Notes: generated by a model from the letters alone, not told the origin. Counted from the first letter of the stretch, positions 5,966 through 12,939 are shown. The stretch: 38,881 nucleotides of DNA from a virus (IMGVR_UViG_3300044529_000040:1-38881), one strand, 5' to 3'. Made by a program: numbers and translations.

Positions 5966-6160
5966 ATGAGCAGACCCCCTCAAGTCGCCACTCCCGAGCA
6001 AAGGGCTGAATGGCGTCTTAAGTCCATGCACGTCATAAGCGGATGGCCCAAGCTTCCGCGTGGAGGGCCTGTAGGACGTGATCGGCGGTTTGTGCGGCTC
6101 GTGATTGAAGAAGCTCGGCGGGCTGGCTTGTGGGGCTCGCGTGAGGACTTGACGGCTTAG
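5966..6160 (+). CDS. Hypothetical basic protein, 64 aa
   Basis: The ATG at 5966 overlaps the stop of an 11-codon ORF that begins inside the methyltransferase stop (ATG 5934), so translation may be passed on by coupling. The protein is rich in Arg and Trp (PEQRAEWRLKSMHVISGWPK; RRFVRLVIEEARRAGLWG). The frame is open back to a TTG at 5930. Unrecognised. Confidence 0.6.
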   Translation: MSRPPQVATPEQRAEWRLKSMHVISGWPKLPRGGPVGRDRRFVRLVIEEARRAGLWGSREDLTA

Positions 6161-6181
6161 GTTGTTCGGAGGAAAGTGAGC

Positions 6182-6213
6182 GGGCGGGGAGTGTGTCACC
6201 ACTCAACCCGCCC
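6182..6213 (+). promoter_or_regulatory. Strong GC hairpin in the leader of the HTH gene
   Basis: GGGCGGG (6182-6188) pairs with CCCGCCC (6207-6213), and inside it GAGTG (6189-6193) pairs with CACTC (6200-6204), leaving a two-base AA bulge and a 6-nt loop. This gives 12 base pairs. No T-run follows, so it is not a classical intrinsic terminator. It is in the only sizeable gap of this operon, just before a 15-codon ORF, and could be an attenuator, a protein-binding site or an mRNA processing site. Confidence 0.55.
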
Positions 6214-6236
6214 AAGCCACTAGCGCGGGGGCGCCA

Positions 6237-6284
6237 ATGACTAAACAAACCATACAGACGCTTTGCAACGGTTTCAAGCCGTGA
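6237..6284 (+). CDS. 15-aa leader peptide, possible coupling ORF
   Basis: ATG 6237 opens MTKQTIQTLCNGFKP and ends in a TGA that overlaps the GTG of the next gene as GTGA. The downstream GTG has no Shine-Dalgarno of its own, so this ORF may bring ribosomes to it. A GGGGG run lies upstream. The evidence is positional only. Confidence 0.4.
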   Translation: MTKQTIQTLCNGFKP

Positions 6285-6838
6285 GCTTCCACGCGGTTGT
6301 TGCAGCATTGGACATCGCCAAGCTCGATCCTGGCGCCAAGTTCCTTTTGGTCGTTCTCGGTAGTTACGCCAACACCGACAACACGCTTTGGCCGTCTCAG
6401 GACAGGCTCGCAAGCGACACATGCATGAGCCCTCGAACCATCCGAACGCACCTGACCACATTGGAGGAAAGGCTGCTTATCAAAAGGGAGCATAGGCGCG
6501 TCGGAAACCGCCAGACAAGCGACCTGATAACCCTGCTTTTTGTACCGGCAAAATCTGCCACCACAAGCGGTTTTGAGGCGGCAAAATCTGCATCTTCAGG
6601 CGGCAAAAAACGTCATTCTGAGGTGGCAAATATTGCCACCAAACCTGTAATAGAACCAATAATAGAACCTGTAACCCGCGCGCGCGAGGCTGTCCGCTCG
6701 CCGCATGAGAGCGGCGAACAGCCTACCGCACCCGCAGCGAATGAAGACAGAGCGCAGATTGCGGCGGCGATGAAATCGTTAACGGTGGAATTGGCCGCCG
6801 CGCGCAGACCCCCACAACCGAGAAGGATCGCCAGATGA
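6281..6838 (+). CDS. HTH (helix-turn-helix_36-like) protein, possible replication initiator
   Basis: From GTG 6281 the product has 185 aa and begins with the layout of phage HTH_36 proteins: SFHAVVAALDIAKLDPGAKF, then LWPSQDRLASDTCMSPRTIR and a following helix plus wing (THLTTLEERLLIKREHRRVG). The remainder is low-complexity, rich in Ala, Ser and Pro. Proteins with this domain often serve as phage replication initiator or loader proteins; no helicase or polymerase is seen in the genome, so an O-like role that recruits host replication is reasonable but unproven. The frame is open from TTG 6263; GTG 6281 is preferred because it matches the family N-terminus and overlaps the leader ORF stop. 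Confidence 0.72.
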   Translation: MSFHAVVAALDIAKLDPGAKFLLVVLGSYANTDNTLWPSQDRLASDTCMSPRTIRTHLTTLEERLLIKREHRRVGNRQTSDLITLLFVPAKSATTSGFEAAKSASSGGKKRHSEVANIATKPVIEPIIEPVTRAREAVRSPHESGEQPTAPAANEDRAQIAAAMKSLTVELAAARRPPQPRRIAR

Positions 6839-7074
6839 CCCGCACCGAATTTCGAGCCAAGGTAGTCGATGAACTCGGCGAGGATTTCGCCTACAGCTAT
6901 TTCGACCGCTCCAAGTTCAAGGAAGGTGCTGACCCGGTGCTTTTCCCGTGGTCGGGCGTAGCGGCTGAGCGCTGGAGAACACGCGCCCGACAATTCCTGA
7001 AAGATGCGGGCGTTCGGCTCGGCGAGAGGATGCAGATCGGCGAATGGAAAAGCTCATTCGCGGGGCCAGCCTAA
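6835..7074 (+). CDS. Hypothetical protein, 79 aa
   Basis: ATG overlaps the preceding stop by 4 bp. Soluble, mixed-charge protein with many aromatics (FAYSYFDRSKFKEGADPVLF; SGVAAERWRTRARQFLKDAG). Unrecognised; paired with the HTH gene, so it may help in replication or regulation. Confidence 0.7.
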   Translation: MTRTEFRAKVVDELGEDFAYSYFDRSKFKEGADPVLFPWSGVAAERWRTRARQFLKDAGVRLGERMQIGEWKSSFAGPA

Positions 7075-7110
7075 GCGCAACCCACCCTCTCCCCCAAGCG
7101 TTATCCCCCC

Positions 7111-7290
7111 ATGCTGATTCACATCATCATCGCCCTAGCCGTCCTTGGCCTCGTGTGGTTCCTATTCGCCAGGTACATCCTGCCGCTGCTGCCGGCGCCG
7201 CTGCCCACGATCCTGACGGTGCTGTTCGTGGTGGTTATCTGTATCTGGCTGCTGGAGTCGTTCGGGGGTGTGGGGCTGGGGAGGTTGTAG
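7111..7290 (+). CDS. Two-span membrane protein, 59 aa
   Basis: ATG 7111 to TAG 7290. Two strongly hydrophobic helices (LIHIIIALAVLGLVWFLFAR and TILTVLFVVVICIWLLESFG) flank a short Pro-rich turn, and the tail ends GGVGLGRL. The layout recalls a family of tiny bacterial and phage inner-membrane proteins annotated as Thivi_2564-like; that recollection is not checked. It is last in the early rightward operon and is followed by a hairpin. A holin is less likely, since a better candidate sits next to the lysozyme. Confidence 0.75.
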   Translation: MLIHIIIALAVLGLVWFLFARYILPLLPAPLPTILTVLFVVVICIWLLESFGGVGLGRL

Positions 7291-7298
7291 GACCTCCC

Positions 7299-7322
7299 GC
7301 CCGGAAGCCTAGGCCTCCGGGC
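7299..7322. terminator. Hairpin between convergent genes, likely bidirectional terminator
   Basis: GCCCGGA (7299-7305) pairs with TCCGGGC (7316-7322), with GCC/GGC pairing inside the loop region. It lies between the stop of the rightward membrane-protein gene and the stop of the leftward gene at 7337. No clear T-run on either side. Confidence 0.5.
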
Positions 7323-7336
7323 TGCTGGTGAAGGGG

Positions 7337-7549
7337 TTAGGCCGGGTCAGCGAAATAATCGGCGTCGGCATCAAACAAGCCGTCCCTGCGGATCATGGCC
7401 ACAAGAACCTGATCGCCAGCCGAGCCATCATAGGCATACACAAGCCAGCTTTCGGCGCCGTCGTCCTCGATTTTGGCGATACGCACGCCTACCAAATCCG
7501 AAATGTCACGGCGTGAAATCAGTGTTCCGTCATCTTCACGAAAAGCCAT
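7337..7549 (-). CDS. Hypothetical protein, 70 aa
   Basis: AGGAGG at ideal spacing fixes the start at ATG 7549, although the frame is open to 7642. The sequence alternates strands and charged turns (DGTLISRRDISDLVGVRIAK; SWLVYAYDGSAGDQVLVAMI), which suggests a small beta-rich fold. Unrecognised. It forms a two-gene leftward unit with the next entry. Confidence 0.72.
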   Translation of the reverse strand: MAFREDDGTLISRRDISDLVGVRIAKIEDDGAESWLVYAYDGSAGDQVLVAMIRRDGLFDADADYFADPA

Positions 7550-7574
7550 CTTCAATTCCTCCTGTCTGTTAGGG

Positions 7575-7766
7575 TTATTGTATGCCCTTCGCGCACAAAT
7601 CAGCGAGTATGGGCAAATCAATTTCGTCGCAGGGATACCCACACCGCGCCAGCCAGTCCGCGAGACGCGAGACGCCCCAACCCAGGCGCGCTCCGATATA
7701 TTCGGAGGACGCCGTGCCGTGATCAGTGATTAGTTGTTTGATGGCCGCTTTGCGAATTTCGTGCAT
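7575..7766 (-). CDS. Small HTH-like protein, 63 aa
   Basis: ATG 7766 has GGAGG upstream. The helical sequence MHEIRKAAIKQLITDHGTAS followed by EYIGARLGWGVSRLADWLAR resembles a winged or simple HTH, with a Cys-containing tail. It is divergent from the ribbon-helix-helix gene at 7883 and could control it or itself. No clear promoter for this strand was found. Confidence 0.6.
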   Translation of the reverse strand: MHEIRKAAIKQLITDHGTASSEYIGARLGWGVSRLADWLARCGYPCDEIDLPILADLCAKGIQ

Positions 7767-7848
7767 CTATCATTCCTCCAAGCCCCAACCGGGCCTATGA
7801 GTGAACCATGAACCCATTCTGATGATATGTAAAGAAGAAAAAGCACGG

Positions 7849-7876
7849 TTGACGCAAATTCTTTCCGCGCTATGAT
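7849..7876 (+). promoter_or_regulatory. Putative promoter of the RHH regulator, predicted leaderless transcript
   Basis: TTGACG (7849-7854), 16-nt spacer, TATGAT (7871-7876), six bases, then ATG 7883. No Shine-Dalgarno lies in the gap. The geometry is the same as that of the promoter at 4000-4027, including the identical -35 hexamer. Confidence 0.6.
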
Positions 7877-7882
7877 GGGCCC

Positions 7883-8149
7883 ATGAGAAAGCCCCTGTTC
7901 AACATGGAAATGCCCGACGACGTGCGCGAGGCGCTGGAGCGGGTCCGTATCAAGCTCGGTTGCAGATCGCATGGGGAGACGGTGCGGAAGCTGATCGCGG
8001 AGAACGACCCATCGTGGGTTAATCCGTCCGCCGTGTCGTCCAGAATAGCGGACAGTTTGCGCCAGGCCGTGGCTGGCGAATCCACCGCGCGCACATTCGG
8101 CCCAATCACCCCGGCCCTCGGCTCCCGCCTCAAAAAGACCAAACCCTAG
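7883..8149 (+). CDS. Ribbon-helix-helix-like regulator, 88 aa
   Basis: Residues ~6-39 fit an Arc/CopG-type ribbon-helix-helix: a short strand (LFNMEMPDD), helix VREALERVRIKLG, then SHGETVRKLIAEND. The second half is a Ser/Ala-rich linker with a basic end (SRLKKTKP). RHH proteins bind DNA as dimers through the beta ribbon. It stands alone just before the late region and is a good candidate for controlling late transcription or the divergent pair at 7337-7766. Start chosen from the promoter spacing. Confidence 0.72.
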   Translation: MRKPLFNMEMPDDVREALERVRIKLGCRSHGETVRKLIAENDPSWVNPSAVSSRIADSLRQAVAGESTARTFGPITPALGSRLKKTKP

Positions 8150-8182
8150 CCGTTTGCCCTAGCGTCGCTGTGTGGTAACGTC

Positions 8183-8204
8183 CCGCTCAACACCGATTGA
8201 GCGG
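8183..8204 (+). promoter_or_regulatory. Hairpin in front of the late region
   Basis: CCGCTCAA (8183-8190) and TTGAGCGG (8197-8204) form a perfect 8-bp stem with a 6-nt loop. The second arm runs up to the GGAGCGG that precedes ATG 8213. It could be an operator, a terminator without T-run for the RHH transcript, or a translational control of the first signal-peptide gene. Confidence 0.5.
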
Positions 8205-8212
8205 AGCGGCGC

Positions 8213-8590
8213 ATGAGGCGAACACTGACTCTTGTGGGCCTTTGCTTGGCGCTGCTGTCGCGGCCCGCGCTGGCGGCCCAGCAACCCTTGGCCTCCCAAG
8301 CCGCTGAATCCTGCCACACATGGCAGAACGCGCGCGTGCTGACGGGGGTGTCCGGCTACGTCGGCGCGGCGGCCTGGATCATGCTGTTCGACGCCAATGT
8401 CGCCCCCGCTAATGGAGCGGTAAACCCCATTGCCTGGGCCTATGTCTCCACCGCAGGAAGCTGGTCGATCTGGTACGACGGCAACCCGGCCCAATTCCTC
8501 AACGGCGTTACCGTCTGCGCCAGCTCAACAGGCCCCCTGACCTTCACGGCCTATTCGACCAACACCGTGTTTTCGGCGCAGGTGCAGTGA
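8213..8590 (+). CDS. Secreted/periplasmic protein with Sec signal peptide, 125 aa
   Basis: A classical signal peptide (MRRTLTLVGLCLALLSRPALA, shown here as positions 1-21) is followed by a probable cleavage site before AQQPLASQAA. The mature part (~104 aa) is beta-rich with a pattern of Trp/Ala/Tyr and two cysteines (ESCHTW early, TVCASS late) that could form a disulfide in the periplasm. No family recognised. The motif AAQQPLASQA recurs in a 32-aa ORF at 31513. The gene is upstream of two other signal-peptide ORFs. Virion proteins normally assemble in the cytoplasm, so export is unexpected. Confidence 0.75.
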   Translation: MRRTLTLVGLCLALLSRPALAAQQPLASQAAESCHTWQNARVLTGVSGYVGAAAWIMLFDANVAPANGAVNPIAWAYVSTAGSWSIWYDGNPAQFLNGVTVCASSTGPLTFTAYSTNTVFSAQVQ

Positions 8591-9984
8591 TGCGCAGGCT
8601 TTTCGCCGCCGCCGCGATTTGCGCACTACTGGCGGCGCTCCCCGCCCGTGCTCAGCAGATCATCGTCCCGCCGTCCGGTGGCGGATCGGGCGGCTGCACC
8701 ACCAACTGCACCTTTACGTCGGTCACGACGGGGCAGGCATCGGCGTCAGGGGCCACGACCGGGCCCATAGCCCAAGGCACGCTGTCGTTTTCCGACACCG
8801 GCCTTGCACAGTCCTGGCAGGCGTCCATCGCGGGCTACCTGCAAACGGTTCTGCAGAACACGAGCAACAATGCCGCAGCCTCCGCTGACTATATCGTCAC
8901 GAACGACCAAGGGACGGCGACCACCCACTACGGCGACTTCGGGATCAACTCGTCCACATTCAGCGGCACAGGAAGCCTGGCCCTGGCGGGCGCGACCTAT
9001 CTCTACAGCCAAACCGGCGATCTGGTCATCGGCAGCAACACTGCCAATGCGGTGCACTTCCTGGCCAACAACGCCGCGACCGACGCCATCACGATTTCAA
9101 GCGCAAACGCCGTCACGATCAATGGAACGCCGACGCTCGTGCTGACCAACGCAACCGGACTCGTGGCGTCCACAGGGACCACGGCGACCGGCACGCCGTC
9201 ATCCTCGACCTATCTGCGAGGCGACAATACCTGGGCGACGCCGTCCGGAGGATCGGGCTGCACGGTCGGCGGCACGGCGGGCCAGCTCGTCTACAACAAC
9301 GGCTCAACCGGGTGTTTGTCGTCATCGGCCACTGTCACAAGCGGCGGGCAGGTCACGTTAGGCGCTGGGTCGGCATCGGCTGCACCCCTTAATATCCCGG
9401 CCGGGACCAACCTTACAACGGCGTCCGCAGGCGCCATCGAGTTCGACGGAACGGCATTCTACGCCGACCAAGCCGCCAGTACGCGGGGCGTGATCCCGAC
9501 TCAGCAATGGTGCGTGCTCTCCGCCAACTTCACCCTGACCTCGCAGACGGCCGCTCAGCCGGCGTTCAACTGCACGGCCAACGGGGCGGTGACGCTTCCG
9601 GTGGGGACATATTCTTTTGATATCGTTGCGGCGATGACTGGCCTTTCATCGACCAGTGGGGCCTACGGATTTGCGATAGGTGGAACGGCGACGTTAACTC
9701 AGGGCTGGGCGTCGCTCGCCAACAAGATTACCACCCTGACCACATCGGGTAGCGCGCTTACCGGCGAATATTCTACCGCAGCCAACACCGGCATTATGTC
9801 GGCGAACGCTAACACCAGTGCTGTGTTCATGATTAGGGGCATCCTCCGTGTCACCGTGGCCGGAACCGTGATCCCGGAGGTCTCCCTCGGTGTCGCCTCT
9901 GCAGCCGTCATCCAGGCTAACAGCTATGCGGTCTTCACGCCCATTGGCTCGTCAAGCGTCACGAACGTCGGGAACTGGAACTGA
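8590..9984 (+). CDS. Signal-peptide, tail-fibre-like repetitive protein, 464 aa
   Basis: ATG 8590 overlaps the preceding stop (TGATG). The first ~22 residues are a Sec-type signal (LFAAAAICALLAALPARA). Then comes a Gly-rich linker with GGCTTNCTFTSVTTG, a long Ser/Thr/Ala/Gly-rich beta region (about 60-300) typical of phage fibre shafts (for example STYLRGDNTWATPSG, a fibre-like motif), and a distinct C-terminal domain from QQWCVLSANFTL to the end. A fibre or adhesin is the natural call, but the signal peptide would send it across the inner membrane. It may be a secreted surface protein, or the signal may serve another purpose. Confidence 0.7.
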   Translation: MRRLFAAAAICALLAALPARAQQIIVPPSGGGSGGCTTNCTFTSVTTGQASASGATTGPIAQGTLSFSDTGLAQSWQASIAGYLQTVLQNTSNNAAASADYIVTNDQGTATTHYGDFGINSSTFSGTGSLALAGATYLYSQTGDLVIGSNTANAVHFLANNAATDAITISSANAVTINGTPTLVLTNATGLVASTGTTATGTPSSSTYLRGDNTWATPSGGSGCTVGGTAGQLVYNNGSTGCLSSSATVTSGGQVTLGAGSASAAPLNIPAGTNLTTASAGAIEFDGTAFYADQAASTRGVIPTQQWCVLSANFTLTSQTAAQPAFNCTANGAVTLPVGTYSFDIVAAMTGLSSTSGAYGFAIGGTATLTQGWASLANKITTLTTSGSALTGEYSTAANTGIMSANANTSAVFMIRGILRVTVAGTVIPEVSLGVASAAVIQANSYAVFTPIGSSSVTNVGNWN

Positions 9985-9987
9985 TCA

Positions 9988-10188
9988 ATGTTCTGGAAAG
10001 CATTTATCGGGTGTTTAAGCGCGGCGCTGATCTCCTGCCCGTCACTTGCCCAGACCATCATTCCGGGAGGCGGTAGCAGTTCCGGCGGCTGCACCACCAA
10101 CTGCACGTTCACGTCGGTCACCACCGGAGCCGCTGCGAGTTCATCGGTAATCACGACGTTGCCCATCGCTCAAATCATGCTATCTTAG
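9988..10188 (+). CDS. Truncated paralog of the signal-peptide fibre-like protein, 66 aa
   Basis: A signal peptide (MFWKAFIGCLSAALISCPSL, ending near residue 21) is followed by a Gly/Ser linker and GGCTTNCTFTSVTTG, identical in protein to the same segment of the preceding gene. It then follows the parent loosely (TTLPIAQIMLS against TTGPIAQGTLS) and stops. It is either a shortened duplicate that still works as a small secreted peptide or a remnant. DNA identity across the shared module is high. Confidence 0.6.
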   Translation: MFWKAFIGCLSAALISCPSLAQTIIPGGGSSSGGCTTNCTFTSVTTGAAASSSVITTLPIAQIMLS

Positions 10189-10213
10189 GCCTAACAGACC
10201 CCGGAGTGACCTC

Positions 10214-10390
10214 ATGTCCATGTTCAAGAACGACGTCGGCGGAACGCGCCCCCCCGCTCAATCCAGCGCCCCGCAAAAGACCGCCGTAGGCTCAGGCTCG
10301 CGCCCCACCGCCAGCAAGATCGGCATCCAGACCACTGCGGCGGCAGACCCCCGCACCCTGGGCAGGGCGCCGAGCGGCTGGCTCAAGTAA
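10214..10390 (+). CDS. Small hypothetical protein, 58 aa
   Basis: ATG 10214 with GGAG upstream. A low-complexity, basic and Ser/Thr/Pro-rich sequence with a C-terminal LGRAPSGWLK. No membrane segment. Such short disordered proteins are common ahead of terminase genes; role unknown. Confidence 0.6.
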   Translation: MSMFKNDVGGTRPPAQSSAPQKTAVGSGSRPTASKIGIQTTAAADPRTLGRAPSGWLK

Positions 10391-10471
10391 CTGCATAGGG
10401 CTCCACTCCTCACGGGCCGCACGCGGGAGCGATCCTCAAAGCCGATCCTGATCGTATCACTGCCGGGAGCC

Positions 10472-10490
10472 CAGGGGCGTTGTCCCCCTG
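10472..10490 (+). terminator. Weak terminator-like hairpin
   Basis: CAGGGG (10472-10477) pairs with CCCCTG (10485-10490), 7-nt loop, followed by TTTG. It lies in the 143-bp gap 10391-10533, in which I see no gene. The short T-run makes termination only partial at best; it could reduce read-through between the signal-peptide genes and the packaging genes. Confidence 0.4.
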
Positions 10491-10533
10491 TTTGTAGACG
10501 GCAAAGGACGGAATCCCGCACTAAGGAGACCCC

Positions 10534-10719
10534 ATGGACCCCGACGAAACAGACGCCGCGCCAGACCCCGCCAACACCGACCTGGCCGTAACGCTTGAGA
10601 GCGCCAACACCATGTCACAGCTTCAGCTTCAGGCCCTGGCCGACGCTCAGACGGACTCGGACGCCCGCCAGCAAGTTTTCATCGCCGCAGCCTTCGCGCA
10701 GAACTTCCCGAATGGCTAA
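10534..10719 (+). CDS. Small acidic hypothetical protein, 61 aa
   Basis: ATG with AAGGAG at good spacing. The first ~20 residues are acidic (DPDETDAAPDPANTDLAVT), then a helix rich in Gln/Leu/Ala (SQLQLQALADAQTDSDARQQ). Unrecognised. Confidence 0.65.
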   Translation: MDPDETDAAPDPANTDLAVTLESANTMSQLQLQALADAQTDSDARQQVFIAAAFAQNFPNG

Positions 10720-10855
10720 GCACCCCAGCAACAACCTCGGCAAGTGGCTTCACCCGCCCAAGGCCCAGGTCACATCCAAGCCCATCCCCCATCAAACCAC
10801 CAAGGCCACCACAGCCAAGGGCGCGATGCACGGGACGGGGAAGAAGCATAAGTAA
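10712..10855 (+). CDS. Small very basic protein, 47 aa
   Basis: ATG 10712 lies within the end of the preceding gene (8-bp overlap). The product is Lys/His/Pro/Thr-rich (LHPPKAQVTSKPIPHQTTKA, ending GTGKKHK) and probably disordered. A nucleic-acid-binding or packaging accessory role is possible by charge alone. Confidence 0.55.
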   Translation: MAKHPSNNLGKWLHPPKAQVTSKPIPHQTTKATTAKGAMHGTGKKHK

Positions 10856-10900
10856 GCAACCGCCGCTGTTGCAATTAGATCAATCGCTTAGGAGCTAAAC

Positions 10901-11176
10901 TTGGCCGCCCGCAAGACGCCGTCATCAGGGGGCAAGCCGGACAAGCTCATGAGGGACGCCATTTCCCTCGCCCTGCACCGAGAAGCTAAGGCCGCCGACG
11001 GCACAATGACCAAGAAGCTTGTGCTGGTAGCCAGCGCCTTGGTGGATAAAGCGATCGACGGAGACATAGCCGCGATCAAGGAAATCAACGACCGCATGGA
11101 CGGAAAAGCCGTGCAGCCGCTTGAGGGCACAAACGACGGCCCGCCCATTCAGCAAGTCATACGATGGCTGCGGTAG
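10901..11176 (+). CDS. terS: Probable terminase small subunit
   Basis: TTG 10901 with GGAG at normal spacing gives 91 aa. The pattern KPDKLMRDAISLALHREAKA and IDGDIAAIKEINDRMDGKAV fits the short phage small-terminase/DUF5681-like proteins that precede large terminases; it is compact and helical with a basic N-terminus. It overlaps terL by 13 bp. By position it should recognise the packaging start site and regulate the large subunit. The family match is by eye. Confidence 0.68.
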   Translation: MAARKTPSSGGKPDKLMRDAISLALHREAKAADGTMTKKLVLVASALVDKAIDGDIAAIKEINDRMDGKAVQPLEGTNDGPPIQQVIRWLR

Positions 11177-12465
11177 AGGAGATCATCGTCCCCTATAAGC
11201 CGCGTGAGCCGTTCAACGCCTTCCACGACAGGGTGGAGCGCTGGGCCTGCATCGTCGCCCACAGACGCGCCGGCAAGACCGTGGCCGCCATCAACGAGCT
11301 GATCAAGGGCGGCTTTGAGTGCGACAAGGTAGAGCCACGCCTGGCCTATATCGCGCCGTACTTCGCCCAAGCCAAGGACATCGCCTGGGGCTACCTGAAG
11401 CGCTACACGGCAGCGATACCGGGGGCCACGCCCAACGAAAGCGAGCTGAGGGTCGATCTGCCCAACGGGGCACGCATCAGGCTTTATGGCGCAGACAACT
11501 TCGACCGTATGCGCGGCATCTATCTGGACGGGGTCGTGCTGGACGAGTTCGCGGACATGGACCCCAGGGCGTGGTCCGAGGTCATCAGGCCCGCCCTGGC
11601 AGATCGTGGCGGCTGGGCGGCGTTCATCGGCACGCCAAAGGGCCGCAACGCCTTCTGGGAGATATACGAGCGCGCCATCAGTTCTGACGATTGGTTCGCG
11701 CTCAGGCTCAGGGCCTCAGAGACGGGGCTTATCCCGCCGGCTGAACTTGACGCACTGGGCCGTGAGCTATCGCAGGATGAATACGCCCGCGAGTTCGAGA
11801 CCAGCTTTGAGGCGGCGATCGAGGGCTCGTACTACGCGCAGCAGCTTAACCAAGCCGAGAGCGACGGACGGATCAGCAGCGTGCCGCACGATCCTGGCCT
11901 TGAGGTTCACGCGGCGTTCGACCTGGGCATAGGTGACAGCACGGTGATTTGGCTGGCGCAGTTCGCGGGTCGCGAGATCAGGCTGATCGATTACATCGAG
12001 AACAGCGGAGTCGCCTTGGACTGGTATGCAAGAGCCCTGCGCGAACGTCCCTACTTGTACGCACCGCTCATCTTGCCACATGACGCACAGGCAAGAGAGT
12101 TGGGGACAGGCAAGAGCCGCACCGAGATGCTGGAGGATATGGGCTTCAAGACCCGCATAGCGCCGCACCTGGGCCCCGCTGACGGCATTGAGGCGGTGAG
12201 GCGTCAGTTGCCCAGGACTTGGATCGACGCCAAGCGCTGCGAGCCTGGGCTGCGGGCGATCAGGGACTATCGCGAGAAGGTCGATCCCAAGCGCCGGGTG
12301 AGTCTGGGCCCATTGCACGACTGGACCAGCCATGCCGCCGACGCCCTGCGCTACTTGATGACGGCCTACGAGGAGCCTAAACTCAAGCGCGAGGAGCCGC
12401 AGGAACTCAAGCGGTTCTACACAGTCAGCCCAGAGGAGGCGGGAACATCATGGATGGGGTCGTGA
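11164..12465 (+). CDS. terL: Terminase large subunit
   Basis: A 433-aa packaging motor. The ATPase domain has Walker A AHRRAGKT (residues 32-39), Walker B VVLDEFAD (about 124-131, D127/E128) and the coupling motif GTPKG (about 156-160). The nuclease domain begins near AAFDLGIGDS (about 250-260), where the first catalytic Asp is expected, and continues to DWTSHAADALRY (near 390), carrying the late acidic residue. It binds the portal vertex, translocates DNA and cuts it at head filling. Length and motif spacing are normal for this class. Confidence 0.95.
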   Translation: MAAVEEIIVPYKPREPFNAFHDRVERWACIVAHRRAGKTVAAINELIKGGFECDKVEPRLAYIAPYFAQAKDIAWGYLKRYTAAIPGATPNESELRVDLPNGARIRLYGADNFDRMRGIYLDGVVLDEFADMDPRAWSEVIRPALADRGGWAAFIGTPKGRNAFWEIYERAISSDDWFALRLRASETGLIPPAELDALGRELSQDEYAREFETSFEAAIEGSYYAQQLNQAESDGRISSVPHDPGLEVHAAFDLGIGDSTVIWLAQFAGREIRLIDYIENSGVALDWYARALRERPYLYAPLILPHDAQARELGTGKSRTEMLEDMGFKTRIAPHLGPADGIEAVRRQLPRTWIDAKRCEPGLRAIRDYREKVDPKRRVSLGPLHDWTSHAADALRYLMTAYEEPKLKREEPQELKRFYTVSPEEAGTSWMGS

Positions 12466-12641
12466 AACTGCATGAAGGGATGCGTTGGTACGACATTGCA
12501 TCCGACTCATTCTACGGTCACCGCTGCGCCGTCATCGACCTGTTCGTGCGTGAAGCGCTGCGGATTGGCTTTGGTCAGCAGGATGTGCAAGCACTTCGCG
12601 CATATGTGGTCCAGCAGTGGCGGGCGCGGGTTTACCGATGA
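12450..12641 (+). CDS. Hypothetical protein, 63 aa
   Basis: ATG 12450 lies inside the end of terL (16-bp overlap). Soluble helical protein with aromatic N-terminus (HEGMRWYDIASDSFYGHRCA) and basic C-terminus (YVVQQWRARVYR). Unrecognised; first of several tiny coupled genes between terminase and portal. Confidence 0.65.
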   Translation: MDGVVKLHEGMRWYDIASDSFYGHRCAVIDLFVREALRIGFGQQDVQALRAYVVQQWRARVYR

Positions 12642-12721
12642 CCTGCAACGGCCCCCGCGAGACAGACGACAGCGGCGATGACGAGCGCCGCTGTCCTTGC
12701 CACTGGATGAAGCGCAGGTGA
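12638..12721 (+). CDS. 27-aa Cys-containing micro-protein
   Basis: ATG overlaps the preceding stop (ATGA) and its TGA overlaps the next GTG (GTGA). The peptide MTCNGPRETDDSGDDERRCP continues CHWMKRR, with three Cys and one His in CN...CPCHW, which could bind a metal. Small size limits certainty. Confidence 0.45.
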   Translation: MTCNGPRETDDSGDDERRCPCHWMKRR

Positions 12722-12939
12722 CCGTCATCACCTATAGCGAGCACGAGTACTGGTCCATCATCCACGGCGAGAATGTCGCGCGTGTCAGCGTGCCGGATGA
12801 ACAGGGCCGCGAATATTGGACGATTGTTCCAACGGGCGGATCAGGTTATCGTAAGCGCCGCGAGGCCGCGATTGAGATGTGCCTTGAGGCCATGAGGCGG
12901 GGCTTGCAGCCGGGGGAAGTGAGGACCAGAACATGTTAA
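12718..12939 (+). CDS. Hypothetical protein, 73 aa
   Basis: GTG 12718 is chosen because of its overlap with the preceding stop; the frame opens at 12697. Strand-rich start (TVITYSEHEYWSIIHGENVA), a second strand pair (REYWTIVPTGGSGYRKRREA) and a C-terminal helix. Unrecognised. Confidence 0.65.
   Translation: MTVITYSEHEYWSIIHGENVARVSVPDEQGREYWTIVPTGGSGYRKRREAAIEMCLEAMRRGLQPGEVRTRTC

Noticed and set aside
8590-9984. Variable-repeat target of a diversity-generating retroelement
   Set aside because: No reverse transcriptase or template repeat is visible anywhere in the window.
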